Below, in pieces: positions 18,626-27,388 of a stretch of DNA of 64,000 bases. The stretch spans positions 1,736,001 to 1,800,000 of the forward strand of contig NZ_AP018678.1 of the NCBI RefSeq assembly GCF_002218005.2, in the 5' to 3' direction. The DNA is from Vibrio algivorus. GTDB taxonomy: Bacteria > Pseudomonadota > Gammaproteobacteria > Enterobacterales > Vibrionaceae. The notes beneath the pieces were generated by a model that did not search any database, was not told the DNA's origin, and worked only from the letters and a program-made list of their open reading frames with translations. Positions within the stretch are counted from its first letter, which is position 1. The number at the start of each line of letters is the position of its first letter. Made by a program: the position numbers and the translations under genes.

Positions 18626-19594
18626 TTATTGCGTAGAACGAATCAAGTCAGCCATCATTTCAATATGCTCATCCGAGTCATTTAAACATTCAATATATCG
18701 ATAACCTTGTCCACCTGCAGTCTGATAGATATCTTTACATTCAATGGCAATTTCTTCTAAGGTTTCAATGCAATCACAAGCAAAAGCGGGGGAAATAACA
18801 TCTAACTTTTCAAATCTCTTGTCAGCTAAGTTTTCGAGTGTTTTATCGGTATAAGGTTGCAACCACTCTTCTTTACCAAAGCGAGATTGATAGCTCATAC
18901 CTATTTGCTCTACCGATAAACCAAGTTCAAGGCGCAACAACTCTGTGGTTCTTTCACAATGTTTAGGATACATATCACCTTGATTAGCAAGACGCTGTGG
19001 AATTCCATGATATGAACACAACAAGTAGTCACCTTGTCCATGCTGTTGCCAATAATCTCGAACCTTACTTGCTAGAGCTTTTATATATAGAGGGTGTTGA
19101 TGGTAATCACGGATTAAGTGGTACCCTGGTAAGGCAATCATTTTGCTCAGACTACGTGATAATGCATCAGATACCGCCGCTGTTGTAGTACTCGAATATT
19201 GTGGATATAAAGGCAATATCGTAATCGTATCGCAGCCCTGCTCAATCAACTTATTAAGGCCGCTTTCAATACTCGGATTACCGTAAGTCATTCCTAGTTC
19301 TACCGGGATTTGCAGCGCCTTGGCAAGTTTTTCGGCTTGGCGCTTTGAATACACCATTAAAGGTGACCCTTCATCCATCCAGACTTGTTGATAGACTTTG
19401 GCCACTTTAGGTGAACGCAACGGTAAAATTACACCATTCAGTAGAGGCCACCAAAATAATCGTGGGATACTAACAACACGTTTATCACTCAAAAAAGGTT
19501 TTAAAAAGTCTTTTACCCCTTGAGCTGATGGAGATTCTGGCGTTCCAAGGTTGACTAATAAAATGCCTGTTTTACTTACGATTAACTTGCCCAT
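18626..19594 (-). CDS. hemH: Ferrochelatase
   Basis: A 322-residue ferrochelatase that inserts Fe(II) into protoporphyrin IX, the last step of haem synthesis. It shows LLVNLGTPESP near the N terminus, the metal-site His in CSYHGIPQR and the catalytic Glu region SPAFACDCIETLEEI. GAGG lies 6 nt before the ATG. It is downstream of adk on the same strand, as in many gammaproteobacteria, but a strong hairpin separates them. Confidence 0.95.
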   Translation of the reverse strand: MGKLIVSKTGILLVNLGTPESPSAQGVKDFLKPFLSDKRVVSIPRLFWWPLLNGVILPLRSPKVAKVYQQVWMDEGSPLMVYSKRQAEKLAKALQIPVELGMTYGNPSIESGLNKLIEQGCDTITILPLYPQYSSTTTAAVSDALSRSLSKMIALPGYHLIRDYHQHPLYIKALASKVRDYWQQHGQGDYLLCSYHGIPQRLANQGDMYPKHCERTTELLRLELGLSVEQIGMSYQSRFGKEEWLQPYTDKTLENLADKRFEKLDVISPAFACDCIETLEEIAIECKDIYQTAGGQGYRYIECLNDSDEHIEMMADLIRSTQ

Positions 19595-19613
19595 CCTCGA
19601 CCTCTACAAAAGA

Positions 19614-19646
19614 TATAAAAAAGCGACATTACGAATAATGTCGCTC
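19614..19646 (-). terminator. adk terminator
   Basis: A perfect 10-bp stem (19622-19631 with 19636-19645) and six T residues on the minus strand lie about 85 nt after the adk stop. Confidence 0.85.
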
Positions 19647-19730
19647 AATATAACAAAAATCTTACTCAGTCACTTATCTATTTTGCCTATCAAATCAATC
19701 GTTAAATAGACGCCAAAATAAGCCTGAAAA

Positions 19731-20375
19731 TTAAGATAATGCTTTTTCGATATCAGCACTCACTTCTGAAACTTGCTTAGTACCATCAAATTTCAAGTAT
19801 TGAGTATTGCCCGCTTCAGCTTCTTTATTGTAATAAGCAATAAGAGGAGCTGTTTGCTCATGGTAAACACCCAAACGAGCACGTACTGTCTCTTCTTTAT
19901 CATCATCACGAACCACTAGGTCTTCACCCGTTACGTCATCTTTACCTTCCACTTTAGGTGGGTTGTAAGTAACGTGGTAAGTACGACCAGATGCTAGGTG
20001 AGCACGACGACCAGCCATACGCTCAACAATCACGCTGTCAGCAACGTCGAATTCGATCACGTAGTCCACTTCAACACCTAGCTCTTTCAAGCCATCAGCC
20101 TGAGGGATAGTGCGAGGAAAACCGTCTAGTAAGAAACCTTTTTCACAATCAGCTTGTGCAATGCGCTCTTTGATAAGACCAAGAATAATATCATCAGAAA
20201 CGAGTTGACCCGCATCAATAACCGCTTTCGCTTGCTTGCCCATTTCAGTGCCAGCTTTAATTGCAGCACGTAACATGTCACCGGTTGAAATTTGTGGAAT
20301 ACCAAACTTGTCCATGATGAATTGAGCTTGAGTGCCTTTACCTGCCCCCGGAGCACCTAAAAGAATGATGCGCAT
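19731..20375 (-). CDS. adk: Adenylate kinase
   Basis: A 214-residue adenylate kinase, the same length as E. coli Adk. It has the P-loop GAPGAGKGTQ (7-16), the NMP-binding ISTGDMLRAAI, the FPRTIPQAD segment and a LID region without the zinc cysteines. It interconverts ATP, AMP and ADP. GAGG lies 8 nt before the ATG. It lies between htpG and hemH on one strand, an order common to many gammaproteobacteria. Confidence 0.97.
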   Translation of the reverse strand: MRIILLGAPGAGKGTQAQFIMDKFGIPQISTGDMLRAAIKAGTEMGKQAKAVIDAGQLVSDDIILGLIKERIAQADCEKGFLLDGFPRTIPQADGLKELGVEVDYVIEFDVADSVIVERMAGRRAHLASGRTYHVTYNPPKVEGKDDVTGEDLVVRDDDKEETVRARLGVYHEQTAPLIAYYNKEAEAGNTQYLKFDGTKQVSEVSADIEKALS

Positions 20376-20400
20376 GTATATTCCTCTTATTTAAAATTTT

Positions 20401-20464
20401 TTATACCGAAGCTCACTGTAATGTATACAAAACAATGAAGACACTACGGTAAGTTTCGGTATAA
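20401..20464. promoter_or_regulatory. Spaced inverted repeat in the adk leader
   Basis: TTATACCGAA (20401-20410) and its exact complement (20455-20464) are 44 nt apart, directly upstream of the adk ribosome site region. It could be a leader hairpin or an operator. No family is recognised. Confidence 0.4.
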
Positions 20465-20516
20465 GGATGAAGTCAGCATATCCCTGTTGTATCAAAAAAT
20501 ACTGACTTATTACAAA

Positions 20517-20551
20517 ACTAGGGCCAGAATTTTACCACAACTTCCAGCCCT
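20517..20551 (-). terminator. Likely htpG terminator
   Basis: On the minus strand AGGGCTGGAA pairs with TTCTGGCCCT over 10 positions (two G-U pairs), loop 12 nt, followed by AGTTTTGT. It starts about 10 nt after the htpG stop. Confidence 0.6.
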
Positions 20552-20560
20552 ATTTCATTT

Positions 20561-22486
20561 TTACTTAGTAAGAAGTGCGTTGATTGCACCCACAAAGTGA
20601 CTTGGATCTTCCATTGCACCACGTTCTGCGAGCATAGCTTGGCCAAGTAACACTTCAACCCAACGACCAAATGCTTCTTCATCTGCCTCATCTGCCATGC
20701 GCTTCACTAACGCATGATTAGGATTTAGTTCGAAGATGTACTTCACTTCAGGAACTTCTTGTCCAGCCGCCGCTAACAATTTCGCCATCTGTGTACCCAT
20801 TTCATAATCATCAGTCACAACAACCGCTGGCGTACTTGCAAGCTTGAAGGTAGTGCGAACTTCTTTTACTCGGTCGCCCAAGTAATTTTGAGTACGCTCA
20901 ACAACAGACTTAAACTCTTCTTCTGTTTCTTTCTGTTGTTCTTTCTCCGCTTCATCTTCAAATTTAGACAGATCAAGACCCGCTTTAGTGATTGCTTGGA
21001 ATTGCTTGCCATCGAACTCGGTTAAGTAGTTCATTAACCACTCATCAATGCGATCAAACATCAGAATCACTTCCAGACCTTTCGCTTTAAATTGCTCTAG
21101 GTGTGGGCTGTTTTTTGCCGCAGCGTAGCTATCAGCCGTTAGATAATAAATTTTATCCTGACCTTCTTTCATACGCTCAACATAAGAAGCTAAAGATACG
21201 GTTTGCTCTGAATTATCAACATGAGTCGAAGCAAAGCGCATTAAACCAGCAATTTTCTCTTTATTTGAAAAGTCTTCTGCCGGGCCTTCTTTTAGAACAA
21301 GACCAAACTCTTTCCAGAAGCTTTGGTATTTTTCTTCATCACGGTTGGCCATTTTTTCCAACATACCAAGCACACGTTTAGTACACGCGCTTCGTAGCGA
21401 TTGAGTGATCTTGTTATCTTGTAAAATTTCACGAGACACGTTTAATGGCAGATCGTTAGAATCAATTAAGCCTTTTACAAAACGTAAGTAAGAAGGCATA
21501 AACTGCTCAGCATCGTCCATAATAAAGACGCGTTGCACATATAACTTCAAACCTGCTTGATGATCACGGTTCATCATATCCCAAGGGGCTTTCGAAGGAA
21601 TGTATAACAAGCTAGTGTAATCATTTTTACCTTCAACCTTGTTATGGCTCCAGGTTAGCGGATCAGCAAAGTCATGCGAAACATGCTTATAGAACTCAAT
21701 GTACTCTTCATCATTGATCTCGCTTTTCGCGCGCGTCCATAATGCTTGAGCTTTGTTAATCTGCTCCCAAGACGCTTCTTTTTTAGTGACTTTAGTGCCG
21801 TCTTCGTTTTCTTCGCCAGTTTCAACGTCTTTTTCTGTCCAAATGGATACTGGAATGCCAATATGATCAGAGTACTTGCCAATTACATCACGCAGACGAT
21901 ATTCATTTAAGAATTCTTTACCTTCTTCACGCATGTGTAAAATAATGTCGGTACCACGTGTTTCTTTGATAATGTCTTCAATAGTGTAATCGCCTTCACC
22001 CGCAGAGTGCCATTGGACAGCTTTATCTGCAGGTAGACTTGCCGCGCGAGTGCGAACTGTTACCGCATCTGCCACAATGAAAGCCGAATAAAAGCCAACG
22101 CCAAATTGACCAATTAATTGAGAGTCTTTGCTTTGATCTTCGGACAATTTAGAAAAGAAATCTGCAGTACCCGATTTAGCAATGGTTCCTAGGTGCTCAA
22201 TCACATCTTCACGTGACATACCAATGCCATTATCAGAAATGGTCAGTGTATTGGTTTCACTGTTAAAAGAGAGCTTAACACCTAGATCGGCATCGCCTTG
22301 GTACAAATCTGAATTCGATAATGCCTGAAAACGTAACTTATCTGCTGCATCAGAGGCATTGGAGATCAGCTCTCGTAAGAAGATTTCTTTATTGGAATAC
22401 AGAGAGTGAATCATCAAGTGCAGTAGTTGTTTTACTTCTGATTGAAATCCACGTGTTTCTTTATTTGTTGTCATTGTATCGCTCAT
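20561..22486 (-). CDS. htpG: Hsp90 chaperone HtpG
   Basis: A 641-residue Hsp90. The N-terminal ATPase domain begins at GFQSEVKQLLHLM and includes the Bergerat motifs LRELISNASDAADKLRF, DNGIGM and GQFGVGFYSAF. The middle and C-terminal dimerisation domains follow. It is an ATP-dependent cytosolic chaperone of the heat-shock response. It is divergent from toxR, as in V. cholerae, with a sigma-32-like promoter at 22552-22578. A GGAG ribosome site precedes the ATG. Confidence 0.97.
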   Translation of the reverse strand: MSDTMTTNKETRGFQSEVKQLLHLMIHSLYSNKEIFLRELISNASDAADKLRFQALSNSDLYQGDADLGVKLSFNSETNTLTISDNGIGMSREDVIEHLGTIAKSGTADFFSKLSEDQSKDSQLIGQFGVGFYSAFIVADAVTVRTRAASLPADKAVQWHSAGEGDYTIEDIIKETRGTDIILHMREEGKEFLNEYRLRDVIGKYSDHIGIPVSIWTEKDVETGEENEDGTKVTKKEASWEQINKAQALWTRAKSEINDEEYIEFYKHVSHDFADPLTWSHNKVEGKNDYTSLLYIPSKAPWDMMNRDHQAGLKLYVQRVFIMDDAEQFMPSYLRFVKGLIDSNDLPLNVSREILQDNKITQSLRSACTKRVLGMLEKMANRDEEKYQSFWKEFGLVLKEGPAEDFSNKEKIAGLMRFASTHVDNSEQTVSLASYVERMKEGQDKIYYLTADSYAAAKNSPHLEQFKAKGLEVILMFDRIDEWLMNYLTEFDGKQFQAITKAGLDLSKFEDEAEKEQQKETEEEFKSVVERTQNYLGDRVKEVRTTFKLASTPAVVVTDDYEMGTQMAKLLAAAGQEVPEVKYIFELNPNHALVKRMADEADEEAFGRWVEVLLGQAMLAERGAMEDPSHFVGAINALLTK

Positions 22487-22551
22487 TAGAACTCCACTCT
22501 TATTTGTACAGCTGGTATAGCCAAGTTGTTTGTTAAAAACCTACTCTACAA

Positions 22552-22578
22552 ATTTGGGCAGGTGAATATAAATTCAAG
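22552..22578 (-). promoter_or_regulatory. Sigma-32-like heat-shock promoter of htpG
   Basis: On the minus strand, CTTGAA (22578-22573), a 13-nt spacer and GCCCAAAT (22559-22552) fit the sigma-32 consensus (CTTGAA, 13-15 nt, CCCCATNT) with few mismatches, about 66 nt before htpG. Confidence 0.65.
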
Positions 22579-22719
22579 GTAAAAAATCATCAAAACCGTG
22601 TTTTTCTTATCATTTTTTATTATCATAAAGATGAAAAACATCACAAAATCTAAATTTCGCGAATTTTTAGCTGTGCGAAAGGTCGATTTCAACCAATTTT
22701 TGCTACTGAGAACACCTAA

Positions 22720-23571
22720 ATGACCAATATAGGCACTAAATATATTCTTGCCCAAAAGTTCATATTCGATCCTTATAGCAATACGCTAAGCGATCTGAAT
22801 GATGACAATAATATCGTACGTTTAGGAAGTAATGAGAGCCGTATACTTTTAATCTTGATCGAAAACTCAAATCAAGTGGTGAGCCGAGATCAATTACACG
22901 AGTATGTATGGCGAGACCAAGGATTTCAGGTCGACGATTCAAGTCTTACTCAAGCAATTTCTACACTTAGAAAAATGCTGCAAGATTCAACAAAATCTCC
23001 TCAATTTGTGAAAACAGTACCAAAACGAGGCTATCAATTAATCTCTTCAGTTGATATTGCCCCCCAATCACATGAAGTGGCAGATAAAGCTCAAGATCTG
23101 AATTCTGAAGATGACCAGTCAACAACTACTCATCATGTTGAAGAAGCAAAACAAACGGTTAACTCAAGTCAGAATATAGCTGCAAGCGCGAAAGAAACAT
23201 CAACTAACGTAGACAGTAAGGTCCCTACTTGGCTTTATTTAGTCTGGGCACTGATTGTAATATTACCGTTCTTTGTATGGATGAGCGAAGTGCCGAAGAG
23301 CAATGAGCTGACTAAAATTGAAATGGAAAGCAACATTCCACTTTTTGTACCAGCGAACCAACCCAAAATAGATCAATGGTTGCCAATTATAGAAAGGTGT
23401 ACCAAGGCTTATCAGAAACATGTTCCAACAACACTCTCTCGAGTGATCGCAACCGGTGGTGAAAGTGAGCATATTGCTTTAAATTATATCTACCCTCTCA
23501 AAGACACCGAACAAAATAAAACCATCGTATTGTTTGTTAACCAAACAAACTTTGAATCCCTTTGTCAATAG
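22720..23571 (+). CDS. toxR: Transmembrane transcriptional activator ToxR
   Basis: A 283-residue bitopic regulator. Residues 1-110 form an OmpR/PhoB-type winged helix with the hallmark segments LGSNESRILLILIE, VDDSSLTQAISTLRKM and PKRGYQLI. A poorly conserved, polar linker follows. One membrane helix lies near 172-188, and the periplasmic domain carries two cysteines (227 and 282) corresponding to the V. cholerae redox pair. ToxR controls porins and bile/stress responses in vibrios. It overlaps no gene, and toxS starts 8 nt after its stop. Confidence 0.95.
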   Translation: MTNIGTKYILAQKFIFDPYSNTLSDLNDDNNIVRLGSNESRILLILIENSNQVVSRDQLHEYVWRDQGFQVDDSSLTQAISTLRKMLQDSTKSPQFVKTVPKRGYQLISSVDIAPQSHEVADKAQDLNSEDDQSTTTHHVEEAKQTVNSSQNIAASAKETSTNVDSKVPTWLYLVWALIVILPFFVWMSEVPKSNELTKIEMESNIPLFVPANQPKIDQWLPIIERCTKAYQKHVPTTLSRVIATGGESEHIALNYIYPLKDTEQNKTIVLFVNQTNFESLCQ

Positions 23572-23579
23572 AGGCTAGC

Positions 23580-24086
23580 ATGAAAAAGACAATATCAATT
23601 ATCGCACTTGCTGTAGCTCTAATAGGTTCATGGAATTATTGGCAAGGTGATATCAAGTTAAAACAAGAACTGACATCAAGAGAATGGCAGTCCACGACAA
23701 TTGCTTATATGAACTTCTGGGATCAAAAGATTCAACACTTAGACAAAGCGAGTATTTCATCAACCGTGAAGTACTTACCAAACCAGACATATATCAAAAA
23801 CTCGACACTGATTTTCACGAGCAAGGATATTGAAAAGCCCGTAGAAATTGTCATATCAGAATCTGGAAACTGGGAGCTTAGCGATCATTATTTAATTGTT
23901 GATGCGAGCGAATTTAAAGATATTTCGACCACACCAATAACTCAGATAACACCAGCACAAGTTGAAAAACTGAAAACACTATTTAAGATTAACGCTCAAC
24001 AAAGCCGAAAAATCGATGTGATCAATAATCGCACTTTATTGCTTACCAGCTTGGCGCACGGCTCAACCATTTTATTCTCTCAATAA
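23580..24086 (+). CDS. toxS: ToxR-stabilising periplasmic protein ToxS
   Basis: A 168-residue protein with one N-terminal membrane anchor (ISIIALAVALIGSW) and a periplasmic domain typical of ToxS (LPNQTYIKNSTL, SESGNWELSDHYLIV). It protects ToxR from proteolysis and contributes to bile sensing. The start was set at the ATG at 23580, with GAGG formed partly from the toxR stop region. It forms the toxRS operon. Confidence 0.93.
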   Translation: MKKTISIIALAVALIGSWNYWQGDIKLKQELTSREWQSTTIAYMNFWDQKIQHLDKASISSTVKYLPNQTYIKNSTLIFTSKDIEKPVEIVISESGNWELSDHYLIVDASEFKDISTTPITQITPAQVEKLKTLFKINAQQSRKIDVINNRTLLLTSLAHGSTILFSQ

Positions 24087-24105
24087 TATGGTCTCTGAAT
24101 AACAC

Positions 24106-24133
24106 AAGGGCAAGTCAACAGTTTGCCCTTTTT
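24106..24133 (+). terminator. toxRS terminator
   Basis: An 8-bp stem (24106-24113 with 24123-24130), 9-nt loop and T run, 20 nt after the toxS stop and just before the next gene. Confidence 0.8.
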
Positions 24134-24151
24134 CTTACCTAAGAGTGTCGC

Positions 24152-24427
24152 ATGAAAGCAAAAATTGAAATCTTTTACTGTCGTCAATGCAATTGGATGC
24201 TTCGTGCTTCGTGGCTAAGCCAAGAACTACTTCATACTTTTAGCGAAGAAATAGAAAGTGTCGCTCTACACCCAGATACTGGTGGCCGATTTGAAATTTT
24301 CTGCAATGGCCAAGTTATTTGGGAAAGAAAAACCGATCATGGATTTCCCGAAGCAAAAATTCTCAAACAACGAGTTCGTGACATTATCGCTCCAGATAGA
24401 AACCTAGGGCATTCCGACAATAAATAA
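24152..24427 (+). CDS. SelT/SelW/SelH (Rdx) family protein
   Basis: A 91-residue thioredoxin-like protein with the redox motif CRQC (Cys10, Cys13) after the first strand (IEIFYC). It is followed by PDTGGRFEIFCNGQVIWERK, typical of bacterial Rdx proteins. Selenoprotein W relatives carry selenocysteine at the second position. Here it is an ordinary TGC cysteine codon. The biochemical role is unknown. It lies after the toxRS terminator. Confidence 0.82.
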   Translation: MKAKIEIFYCRQCNWMLRASWLSQELLHTFSEEIESVALHPDTGGRFEIFCNGQVIWERKTDHGFPEAKILKQRVRDIIAPDRNLGHSDNK

Positions 24428-24444
24428 GCTCAGATTAAATAGTT

Positions 24445-24608
24445 TATACCCAAGTAACTTCAAGGTGCGAGTTTCAGCAAGAATAAAACAAGCTTTAGGC
24501 AAGGCAAATTGAAGATGATAATAGTCATTCTATCTCTGTTCAATTTAACGCGGCCTAAAGGTTTGGATGATAGCTCTGAATTCTGCACCTTGAAGTCACT
24601 TGGGTATA
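24445..24608. repeat. MITE-like element, family 1, internally deleted copy B (164 bp)
   Basis: The same terminal inverted repeats as copy A (TATACCCAAGTAACTTCAAGG at the left; complement at the right), but the middle, including most of the second hairpin, is missing, so GCGGC joins CTAAAGGTTTGG. Its right end reaches into yfcE and provides that gene's last 17 codons and stop. Confidence 0.85.
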
Positions 24609-25157
24609 TTTATATTGACCGCTTAAAATCTCTTCACCACCATTTAATTTACAGACTCTAAACACGTCACCTTCATATAGGCCATAACTCGCCTCAATTT
24701 GGCCACGAGGAAATGTCGTGGAGCCTGGATTAAAGATAAAATGCTCTCCGACCCAAGCAGCTTGTGGTATATGACTGTGCCCGTGGCATAAAACATCCCC
24801 AGCATTCAGAAGAGGTAGATGTTGTTGATTATAGATATGTCCGTGAGTTAAAAATAATTTGCTCCCTGAATCTAACAGGACAACCGTATAATCACTCATA
24901 ATTGGAAACTCTAAAAGCATTTGGTCAACTTCACTATCACAATTACCGCGAACAGCAATAATATGAGTTTTGTATTGATTGAGTAATTGAGCGACCTGAA
25001 CCGGATCATAACTAACTGGGATAGGGTTACGAGGACCATGATTCAGCACATCTCCCAATAAAATAAGATGCTCCGCTTCCGAACGTTCAAAATGCTTCAA
25101 TGCTGTTTTAGTCGCCTTAAGACAGCCATGCAAGTCGGAAATAAAAAAGAGTTTCAT
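24555..25157 (-). CDS. yfcE: YfcE-type phosphodiesterase with repeat-derived C terminus
   Basis: A 200-residue metallophosphoesterase (E. coli YfcE 184). Metal-site motifs are all present: SDLHG (8-12), GDVLNHGPRN, VRGNCDSE, THGH and GHSH. YfcE hydrolyses phosphodiester model substrates; its natural substrate is uncertain. The last 17 residues (YTQVTSRCRIQSYHPNL) and the TAG stop are read from repeat copy B, so the original 3' end has been replaced. It is divergent from yfcH. The catalytic core looks unaffected. Confidence 0.9.
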   Translation of the reverse strand: MKLFFISDLHGCLKATKTALKHFERSEAEHLILLGDVLNHGPRNPIPVSYDPVQVAQLLNQYKTHIIAVRGNCDSEVDQMLLEFPIMSDYTVVLLDSGSKLFLTHGHIYNQQHLPLLNAGDVLCHGHSHIPQAAWVGEHFIFNPGSTTFPRGQIEASYGLYEGDVFRVCKLNGGEEILSGQYKYTQVTSRCRIQSYHPNL

Positions 25158-25246
25158 ATCATTATCACTTTGTTGAGGTAAGTTAAAATAGCCCTCGCAG
25201 AAGTCACACCTAACGCTATAATAACAGTGACAAACAAGGAGATGTT

Positions 25247-26164
25247 ATGCATATATTAATGACTGGAGGAACTGGATTTATCGGTTGTGAGTTAGTTAAA
25301 CACCTCACAGGCCATCACATTACTGTGTTAACACGTTCACCGAAAAAAGCCAAATCAGCATTACGGCATGCTGACTTTTCAAACATTGACTATATCAACA
25401 AATTATCCAACGTCTCTGATCTTAATCATATAGATATTGTGATCAATCTTGCTGGTGAGCCTATTGCCGCAAAACGCTGGTCATCCACTCAGAAACAGAA
25501 AATATGTCATAGCCGCTGGGATACAACACAGCAACTTGTCGATCTCATTAAAAAAAGCAGCTCACCACCCAAATGTTTAATTAGTGGATCAGCCGTCGGA
25601 ATTTATGGTGATAAAGACAAACAGCAAGTGTATGAAAATACTCCACTTGCTAAGGGCGGCTTCCCTTTCAAAGTTTGCCAACAATGGGAATCTATTGCAC
25701 TACAGGCACAAAGTGACAAAACACGAGTATGTCTATTAAGAACAGGCATAGTATTAGGTACTGAAGGGGGAGCTTTGGCTGCCATGCTACCACCATTCAA
25801 GTTTGGTGTTGGCGGTAAAATGGGAACGGGTGAACAATATATGCCATGGATACACTTGCAAGACGCAGCAAGAGCAATTGCATACTTAGTGAATCACCAT
25901 AAAGCCAATGGAATTTTCAACCTAAGTGCACCTCACCCTGTCACCAATCTCGCGTTTAGTGATGGCTTAGCAAAAACATTAAAACGCCCGGCTATGATAA
26001 CAACACCTAAATGGTTGATGAAATTCATCATGGGCGAATCATCACAATTACTCTTTGATAGTGTCAGAGCCAAACCCAAACACCTAACTGAACTTGGCTT
26101 TATATTCACCTTTTCTCACTTAGAACCCGCACTAAAACAAATTCTTCATGCTAGAGAGAATTAA
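25247..26164 (+). CDS. yfcH: TIGR01777-family epimerase YfcH
   Basis: A 305-residue short-chain dehydrogenase-like protein. The NAD(P)-binding motif GGTGFIG (7-13) is near the N terminus, with INLAGEPIA, SGSAVGIYGD and the C-terminal DUF1731 segment (PHPVTNLAFSD; MGESSQLLFDSVRAKP). E. coli YfcH has 297 residues. The substrate is unknown. It is divergent from yfcE, as in related bacteria. GGAG precedes the ATG. Confidence 0.9.
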   Translation: MHILMTGGTGFIGCELVKHLTGHHITVLTRSPKKAKSALRHADFSNIDYINKLSNVSDLNHIDIVINLAGEPIAAKRWSSTQKQKICHSRWDTTQQLVDLIKKSSSPPKCLISGSAVGIYGDKDKQQVYENTPLAKGGFPFKVCQQWESIALQAQSDKTRVCLLRTGIVLGTEGGALAAMLPPFKFGVGGKMGTGEQYMPWIHLQDAARAIAYLVNHHKANGIFNLSAPHPVTNLAFSDGLAKTLKRPAMITTPKWLMKFIMGESSQLLFDSVRAKPKHLTELGFIFTFSHLEPALKQILHAREN

Positions 26165-26258
26165 TTTAACAATTTTACTCCCCAATAATTACATGTCATT
26201 AAACCTTAATAATCGTGTGTCATTATCCCATTATCAAGAGGCGTATTAATGGAGTTGT

Positions 26259-26327
26259 ATGATGACCCTCAACCAACTTAACTGGCTGTGTATAGCCATC
26301 GTATGTACCATTTTTTTGATGTTCTAG
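26259..26327 (+). CDS. Candidate 22-residue hydrophobic peptide
   Basis: An ORF starting ATG-ATG at 26259 and ending TAG at 26325 would encode MMTLNQLNWLCIAIVCTIFL plus MF, a single membrane-spanning peptide. GGAG lies 4 nt before the first and 7 nt before the second ATG. A 10-codon ORF (MELYDDPQPT, ATG at 26249) overlaps it in another frame and has AAGAGG upstream. No relative is recognised. It occupies a 320-nt gap after yfcH that otherwise holds only a repeat remnant. Confidence 0.3.
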   Translation: MMTLNQLNWLCIAIVCTIFLMF

Positions 26328-26456
26328 TGACAGAAAAACCTGCTGAGTGCCCATTAACAAATCAAACGAATCACTTTCTCTTTTATCTTATTACCTTGAA
26401 TTATCATAGTGGTGACCTCATTGTTATATAAATGATTTAGGCCTCCTAAGCCTACA

Positions 26457-26477
26457 ACACCTAAGTGACTTCAAGGA
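26457..26477. repeat. Family 1 end remnant before cnoX
   Basis: CACCTAAGTGACTTCAAGGA matches the outer end of the family 1 repeat (CCCAAGTGACTTCAAG). Its AAGGA is placed 8 nt before the cnoX ATG and may serve as its ribosome site. Confidence 0.5.
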
Positions 26478-26484
26478 TATTGAA

Positions 26485-27339
26485 ATGCAGCCAGAATTCA
26501 TCATTGAAATTAATGAACAAAATTTCCGCCCAACGATAGAACTTTCTCAGCAACAGCCCGTTCTTATCCACTTTTGGGCACCATCTGTGGCTGAAAGCAC
26601 TCCTGTTATAAATGAATTACAAGCACTGGCTAATCAATATCAAGGTGCATTCACTCTCGCCTTTCTTAACTGTGAAGCAGAGCCAGCTTTAGCCTCTCAA
26701 TTTGGTGTCCAATCGCTCCCAACGATTGCTTTGTTTTCTAATGGCCAAGCAGTCGATGGCATGGCTGGCCCTCAAAGTATTGAAATCATCACAAATATGT
26801 TGGTGAAACACCTTCCAAGCCCAGAAGATTTAGCTCTAAAAGCAGCCATTGAAGCAATGGAAAACAACCAACATCAAGAAGCTTTAACCTCACTACAGGC
26901 ACTACCGGAACACTACACATCACGTGGAGATATCAAACTCGCCATTGCCGATTGTTTATTAGAAACACAACAGTTTGATCTTGCTAAAGCACAATTAGCC
27001 AATATTCCTCTTGAATACCAAGATAATTATTACAAAGGGTTGGTAGCAAAATTAGAATTGCACGAGCAAGCAGCAGATAGCCCAGAAATTCAAGCATTAG
27101 AGTCGCAATTTTCAGAAGACCCAACTAACCTATCTTGCCTTTGTGATTTAGCACTGCAATATCACCAAGTTGCACGAGATGAAGAAGCTCTGCAATTATT
27201 GATAGGAGTTTTAAAGAAAGATCTCCATGCTCATGATGGGGAAGTCAAAAAAGTATGTATGGATATTTTATCTGCACTAGGGCAAGGAAACGTACTCGCC
27301 TCTAAATATCGCAGACAACTTTATTCACTACTTTACTAG
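26485..27339 (+). CDS. cnoX: Co-chaperone CnoX/YbbN, active-site cysteines absent
   Basis: A 284-residue protein with an N-terminal thioredoxin fold (about 1-110) and C-terminal tetratricopeptide repeats (about 115-284), the CnoX/YbbN architecture. In the thioredoxin active site, WAPSVAES (31-38), both CxxC positions are lost (Val35, Ser38), whereas E. coli CnoX keeps one cysteine (SQHC). The cis-Pro loop LPTIALF is present. CnoX holds unfolded clients and hands them to GroEL or DnaK. Here it probably acts without thiol chemistry at this site. Confidence 0.88.
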   Translation: MQPEFIIEINEQNFRPTIELSQQQPVLIHFWAPSVAESTPVINELQALANQYQGAFTLAFLNCEAEPALASQFGVQSLPTIALFSNGQAVDGMAGPQSIEIITNMLVKHLPSPEDLALKAAIEAMENNQHQEALTSLQALPEHYTSRGDIKLAIADCLLETQQFDLAKAQLANIPLEYQDNYYKGLVAKLELHEQAADSPEIQALESQFSEDPTNLSCLCDLALQYHQVARDEEALQLLIGVLKKDLHAHDGEVKKVCMDILSALGQGNVLASKYRRQLYSLLY

Positions 27340-27388
27340 GTGGGCGTGTAGCGTATATTAAAAACACTCTACTTCAGAGTATACAAGC

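Noticed and set aside
21103..21381. Long ORF antisense to htpG
   Set aside because: A shadow of the htpG codon pattern, with no own ribosome site or family.
24152..24427. Selenoprotein
   Set aside because: The CxxC positions are normal cysteine codons and no in-frame UGA is present.
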